NCBI RefSeq assembly: GCF_001952935.1 | Contig: NZ_CP018319.1 | Location: forward strand, 2,159,501 to 2,223,500 | Length of the DNA stretch: 64,000 nt | Direction of reading: 5' to 3' | Origin: Pseudomonas frederiksbergensis | Lineage (GTDB): Bacteria; Pseudomonadota; Gammaproteobacteria; Pseudomonadales; Pseudomonadaceae | Shown: positions 60,130-64,000 of the stretch, piece by piece | Layout: every line of letters starts with the position of its first letter | Position numbering within the stretch: position 1 is the stretch's first letter | Program-made: the position numbers and the translations under genes | The notes under the pieces: generated by a model | Told to the model about the DNA's origin: nothing | The model's database searches: none | Seen by the model: only the letters and a program-made list of their open reading frames with translations

Positions 60130-62284
60130 TGATCTGCCCCTTTTTCAACGCTTCCATCACCGCGGCTTTCGGGCCGTCGGCGAGAATTTGCCCGCGGTCA
60201 ATGACGATCAGACGATCCACCAGCGACAACAGCGAAGCCCGGTGCGTTACCAGCACCACGGTTTTGTTTTCAATCACCACCGCGAGGCGTTGCTTGAGGC
60301 GTTCTTCGCCGGTGTTGTCCATGGCGCTGGTCGGCTCGTCGAGCAGCAGGATCGGCGGGTTGAGCAGTAACGCACGGGCCAGGGCGACGTTCTGGCGCTG
60401 ACCGCCAGACAGGTTCTGCCCACGCTCGCCCACTTGCAGCTCATAACCCTGTGGGTGCAGGCGGGCGAATTCGTGGACGCCGGCCAGTTCGGCAGCTTGC
60501 AGCACCATTTCGTCTTCGACATAGCGCGCGCCCGACACCAGGTTGTCGCGCAGGGTGCCGGCCAGCAGCTGGATGTCCTGGGCCACGTAGCCAATGTTGT
60601 GGCGCAATTCGCTGACGTCGATCTGACGGATATCGACGCCATCCACCAACAGGGCGCCATCGTCCGGCTGGTAGAGACCAACGAGCAGTTTGGCCAGGGA
60701 GCTTTTCCCCGAGCCGCTGCGCCCGATGATGCCGATCTTCTCGCCAGGCTTGATGGTCAGGTTGATGTTCTTCAGCGCCGCGTTCTGTTGGTTCGGGTAG
60801 GTGAAGTTCATCTGCCGGCATTCGATGGCGCCTTGCAGCACATTGCGGCTCAATGGACGTTCATCGAAGTTGCGCTCTTGCGGCAGCTCCATCATCTGAT
60901 CGACCGAGACCATGGTCACCCGCGCTTGCTGGTAACGCGTCAACAGGCCGGACAACGAGGCCAGCGGGCTGAGCGCGCGGCCGCTGAGCATGTAGCAAGC
61001 GATCAAACCGCCCATGCTCAGGTTACCGTCGATGATCTGGTACACGCCGAAGACGATCATGATCACCCCGGCCAGTTGCTGGATCAGCAAGGTGATGTTC
61101 ATTGCCAGACCGGAGAGCATTTTCACCCGCAGCTCGAGGCGGCTGAGGGTGCCGATGGTTTGCTCCCACTGATATTGGCGTTCGCTTTCGGCGTTGTTGA
61201 CCTTCACTGCGTCCAGGCCGGCGAGGGTTTCGATCAGGCTCGACTGCCGCTCGGCGCCCAGCGCCATGGTTCGCTCCATGGTCGCCACCAGCGGCTTCTG
61301 CAAGGCATAGCCGATCAGCAGGGCAATCGGAAACGCCAGCACTGTAATCCACACCAGATGCCCGCCGAGAATTGCGATGACCATGAAGATCAGCAGCGTA
61401 AACGGCAGGTCGATCAGGCTGGTGAGGGTCAGCGAAGCCAGGAAATCGCGCAGGCTCTGAAACTCATGGATGTTCTGGGCAAAGCTGCCGACCCGCGCCG
61501 GGCGGTACTTCATGGCCATGCCGACGATGCGCTCGAACAACGTGGCCGAGATGATCAGGTCGGTTTTCTTCCCGGCCAGGTCGAGGCAGAGACTGCGCAG
61601 GCTTTTGAGGATCAGGTCGAACAGGTAAGCCCCGGTGATGCCGATGGCCAACACCCACAGGGTCGATTCGGCCTGGTTCGGCACGACGCGGTCGTAGACG
61701 TTCATCACGAATAGCGGCGCGGCCATGGCAATGATGTTGATCAGGAAACTGGCGGCGATGGCGTCGGCGTACAGCCAGCGCGAACGCTTGAGGGTGTCAC
61801 GGAACCACGAGCGCGCGCGCGGGATCAGCGTGCCGTGATTGACGTCGAATTTGTGTTGGGGTTGAGCGAAGAACACTTTGCCGATGTAGTCATCGGCCAG
61901 CAGTTCGCGGCTGACGACACTTTCGCCGCCATCGCTTTCGCTGAGCAGCAGGCGCGCCTGGTCGTCACCGTGCCAACCAAGCAGGACGGCACTGCGACCA
62001 TCCTTGAGCAGCAACAGCGCCGGCATGGCAATCGCCGGAATCTGCTCCAGTTTGCGCACCAGCACCCGCCCTTGCAGGCCGGCGCGAGCGGCTGCGCGGG
62101 GCAGCAGTTCAACACTCAGGCGCTGCTTGGGCAACGGCAGGCCGGTGGTCAACATCGCGGCGCTGGCCGGTTTCTGATGCAGGACGCAAAGAGCCAGCAA
62201 GCCGTCCAGTAATGGATCGTCGTGCAGCGCGCGTGGATCATGAATGAGTTGAACTCGACTGACTTCTGATTCCACGCTCGGCAC
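60119..62284 (-). CDS. lapB: type I secretion ABC transporter, LapB-like
   Basis: A 721-residue fused permease-ATPase. The N-terminal C39-peptidase-like domain (about 1-135: DDPLLDGLLALCVLHQKPAS) lacks the catalytic cysteine and so is a substrate-docking domain, as expected for large RTX/LapA-type adhesins. The membrane domain spans about 160-440. The ATPase has Walker A GIIGRSGSGKSSLAKL near 510, signature NLSGGQRQNVALARAL near 615, and Walker B ILLLDEPTSAMDN. It energises adhesin export. It lies 34 bases downstream of the TolC-like gene. Confidence 0.92.
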   Translation of the reverse strand: MPSVESEVSRVQLIHDPRALHDDPLLDGLLALCVLHQKPASAAMLTTGLPLPKQRLSVELLPRAAARAGLQGRVLVRKLEQIPAIAMPALLLLKDGRSAVLLGWHGDDQARLLLSESDGGESVVSRELLADDYIGKVFFAQPQHKFDVNHGTLIPRARSWFRDTLKRSRWLYADAIAASFLINIIAMAAPLFVMNVYDRVVPNQAESTLWVLAIGITGAYLFDLILKSLRSLCLDLAGKKTDLIISATLFERIVGMAMKYRPARVGSFAQNIHEFQSLRDFLASLTLTSLIDLPFTLLIFMVIAILGGHLVWITVLAFPIALLIGYALQKPLVATMERTMALGAERQSSLIETLAGLDAVKVNNAESERQYQWEQTIGTLSRLELRVKMLSGLAMNITLLIQQLAGVIMIVFGVYQIIDGNLSMGGLIACYMLSGRALSPLASLSGLLTRYQQARVTMVSVDQMMELPQERNFDERPLSRNVLQGAIECRQMNFTYPNQQNAALKNINLTIKPGEKIGIIGRSGSGKSSLAKLLVGLYQPDDGALLVDGVDIRQIDVSELRHNIGYVAQDIQLLAGTLRDNLVSGARYVEDEMVLQAAELAGVHEFARLHPQGYELQVGERGQNLSGGQRQNVALARALLLNPPILLLDEPTSAMDNTGEERLKQRLAVVIENKTVVLVTHRASLLSLVDRLIVIDRGQILADGPKAAVMEALKKGQISVA

Positions 62285-62317
62285 TCTTGGCTAACAATTG
62301 AACAATGAAGGTTCTGC

Positions 62318-63670
62318 TCAGTTCATACCGGGCAGTTGAACCTTGGGCTTCACGTCGTTCTGCACAACGGATGCCAACGGTGCCACCACTCCCTGGCTTT
62401 TGAGCAACTCGCCCATGGTCGCCTTGATTCGGTACTGAGTAAATAACTGAATGTTCTTGATCTCTGCCAGACGGCGAGAAGCCGAGAATAGCTCGTTTTC
62501 ACTGTCGAGCAGGTCGAGCAAGGTGCGCTCACCCAGACTGAACTGCTTCTGATAGGCGATACGCACGCTGGTGCTGCGATCGACATATTGCTGGGCGATC
62601 GGTACTTGGGCGTTAGCGTTGTTCAAGGCATTCCAGGCCAGGCCCAGTTCTTCGTTCAACACACGCAGGGCGTTGTTGCGAATGTCCAGTGCCTGGTTGG
62701 ACAGGTAAGACTTGGCTTCCAGATCAGCCTTGTTGCTGCCGCCGGAATACAGGTTGAAGCGCATGCGCAACATGGCCTGCCATTCATTGCTGTGACCGTT
62801 CTGGCCGTCGATATCGTTGTCGGCAGAGCGGCCCAATTCGGCATCGAAACGCGGGTAGAAGGTCGACTTGGCGGCTGCGTACTGCTTCTCGGCAGCGGCG
62901 ATGTCCGACTCGGCGGAACGCAGGATAGGGCTGTTTTCCAGCATCTGGGCCCGGGCTTCATTCAGGTTGGCCGGCAATAGCGCCATGAAATCGGAAGGAC
63001 GCTCCAGCTGATCGGGCATCTGGCCGACGGCGCTGAGGAAGTTGGTCTCGGCGTCAGCCAGGTTGGTCTGTTCGGTGATCAGGTTGTTGCGAGCCTGGGC
63101 CATACGCGCTTCGGCTTGATCGAGGTCGGCGCCACTGCCCACGCCACGCTGGGTGCGCAACTTGATCTGGTCGAAAGTCCGTTCGTGGTTCTTCAGGTTG
63201 TCGGTCGCCAGACGCACGAACTCACGGCGGGTCAGCACGTCGAGATACACCTGGGCGACGGTGAGCGCGGTGCGTTCGGAGGTGCCCAGCAAGGAGTAAG
63301 CGCGGGAATTAACGGTGGCTTGTTGACGCCCCACTTCACTCGACGTCGCAAAACCGTCAAAAACCATTTGCGACAACCGCACGCTCGATTCACTGCGAGT
63401 CAGGGTTTCCCAGTGATTGTTGTTGCCGGCGCCACGGGTGGTGACGTTGTCAGTGCCTTCGCGACCATATCCGCCAAGCAGATCGACCTTTGGGAGGTAT
63501 CCCCCTTTTGCTGCCTTTAATTGATAATCCGCGGCCAATCGACTGTTAACGCCTGCCTGGATCTCCGGATGGACATCCAATGCCTGTTGCATGGCTTCCG
63601 GTAGGGACTGCGCCTGAACGAAACTGGCGGCAAGGGCGAAGGGTAAAGCCTTGAGCAGGTGCAAACGCAT
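62318..63670 (-). CDS. lapE: TolC-family type I secretion outer-membrane protein, LapE-like
   Basis: A 450-residue outer-membrane channel: signal peptide ending LAASFVQAQSLPEA, then the TolC repeats, for example YQLKAAKGGYLPKVDLLGGYG near 50, AQVYLDVLTRREFVRLATDN near 145, and YQKQFSLGERTLLDLLDSENELFSASRRLAEIK near 385. It lacks a lipobox, unlike OprM-type channels, in line with LapE/AggA. First gene of lapE-lapB-lapC. The adhesin gene is not in the window and would lie beyond 64000 or elsewhere. Confidence 0.9.
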   Translation of the reverse strand: MRLHLLKALPFALAASFVQAQSLPEAMQQALDVHPEIQAGVNSRLAADYQLKAAKGGYLPKVDLLGGYGREGTDNVTTRGAGNNNHWETLTRSESSVRLSQMVFDGFATSSEVGRQQATVNSRAYSLLGTSERTALTVAQVYLDVLTRREFVRLATDNLKNHERTFDQIKLRTQRGVGSGADLDQAEARMAQARNNLITEQTNLADAETNFLSAVGQMPDQLERPSDFMALLPANLNEARAQMLENSPILRSAESDIAAAEKQYAAAKSTFYPRFDAELGRSADNDIDGQNGHSNEWQAMLRMRFNLYSGGSNKADLEAKSYLSNQALDIRNNALRVLNEELGLAWNALNNANAQVPIAQQYVDRSTSVRIAYQKQFSLGERTLLDLLDSENELFSASRRLAEIKNIQLFTQYRIKATMGELLKSQGVVAPLASVVQNDVKPKVQLPGMN

Positions 63671-64000
63671 GGTTGGAATTTCCAGGATTTACTTGTCTTG
63701 AGTCACTGCAGATCGTGCCGCTGCATCGGATGATGACATCCGGAATGACCGTATGTCGGAAAGTTGCATTTTGGAACTGCATCACACTCTCTGGCACGTG
63801 CCAGCACTTAAATATCAATGTGACATTACGGAAGCGAGTGTTTAGGATGGCGGGCAAGAGGTCAATAGTTTGGCATAAAGTTTATATCGAAAAAATATAG
63901 CCAATTTATTGACTAATACCCGCGTCAAAGTTGTGCCTCTTATATCTTGAATGAACGTCCAGACTGTTTGGCAAACACGCCGCCAGATTCATGGAAGTCA
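63671..64000. other. intergenic region upstream of lapE
   Basis: 330 bases with no convincing gene. It is AT-rich between about 63860 and 63960, with a perfect 14-bp palindrome at 63792-63805 and a weaker inverted repeat GACAT/ATGTC near 63738-63754. It probably carries the lapEBC promoter and possibly that of a gene beyond the edge. Confidence 0.5.
63792..63805. promoter_or_regulatory. 14-bp perfect palindrome upstream of lapE
   Basis: CTGGCACGTGCCAG, about 122 bases before the lapE start. It is a plausible dimeric regulator site; no factor can be named. Confidence 0.4.

Overview
The window looks like chromosome from a fluorescens-group Pseudomonas. Evidence: uniformly GC-rich coding sequence, the desA-PAS/GGDEF/EAL-oscA-sbp-cysTWA gene order known from Pseudomonas, triABC with two adaptor genes, a lapEBC-type adhesin exporter, gabDT, a DUF6124-type small protein, and about twenty copies of two Pseudomonas-type REP families in the gaps. 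It is ordinary core/accessory chromosome with no phage, no insertion sequence and no CRISPR array.

Layout. 0-4.3 kb: end of an SfnB-like oxidoreductase, a flavin monooxygenase and metQNI, a sulfur-scavenging unit. 4.5-12.2 kb: methyltransferase, triABC efflux pump, a RecF-like ATPase bracketed by REP elements, a 31-codon gene. 12.4-15.1 kb: solo MetQ, a sigma-54 activator without a visible DNA-binding domain, a small hydrolase. 15.5-21 kb: desaturase with divergent AraC regulator, hipBA, a receiver-only response regulator, a Crp-type regulator with divergent Mpo1-like gene. 21.1-28.8 kb: cysTWA, sbp, oscA, a c-di-GMP enzyme, and desA broken by a frameshift. 29-34.4 kb: diguanylate cyclase, HDOD response regulator, gabDT. 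34.7-36.2 kb: tRNA-Arg, hicAB and a decayed toxin-antitoxin remnant. 36.3-39.2 kb: a VWA lipoprotein/ECF sigma/probable anti-sigma operon. 39.3-47.2 kb: housekeeping and hypothetical genes, relBE, nfeD-slipin. 47.2-49.3 kb: a strongly structured leader before a DUF6124-type gene, then a frameshifted NYN-domain gene. 49.3-54.7 kb: EmrAB/OMF tripartite pump and LysR regulator. 54.9-58.6 kb: TauD-type dioxygenase with its ABC importer. 58.8-63.7 kb: lapE-lapB-lapC type I secretion genes, with the substrate adhesin not in the window.

Sulfur acquisition recurs (four separate loci), each with a distinct AT-rich inverted repeat in or near its promoter, which suggests shared starvation control by CysB-like or SfnR-like regulators. 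The least explained element is the leader at 47.3-47.54 kb: a 17-bp long-range stem enclosing a UUCG hairpin, flanked by two hairpins with the identical loop GTGCAA, whose complement TTGCAC lies inside the same leader. Two genes (desA, NYN) carry frameshifts and one (outer-membrane efflux lipoprotein) appears to have a REP element translated in frame into its N-terminus.
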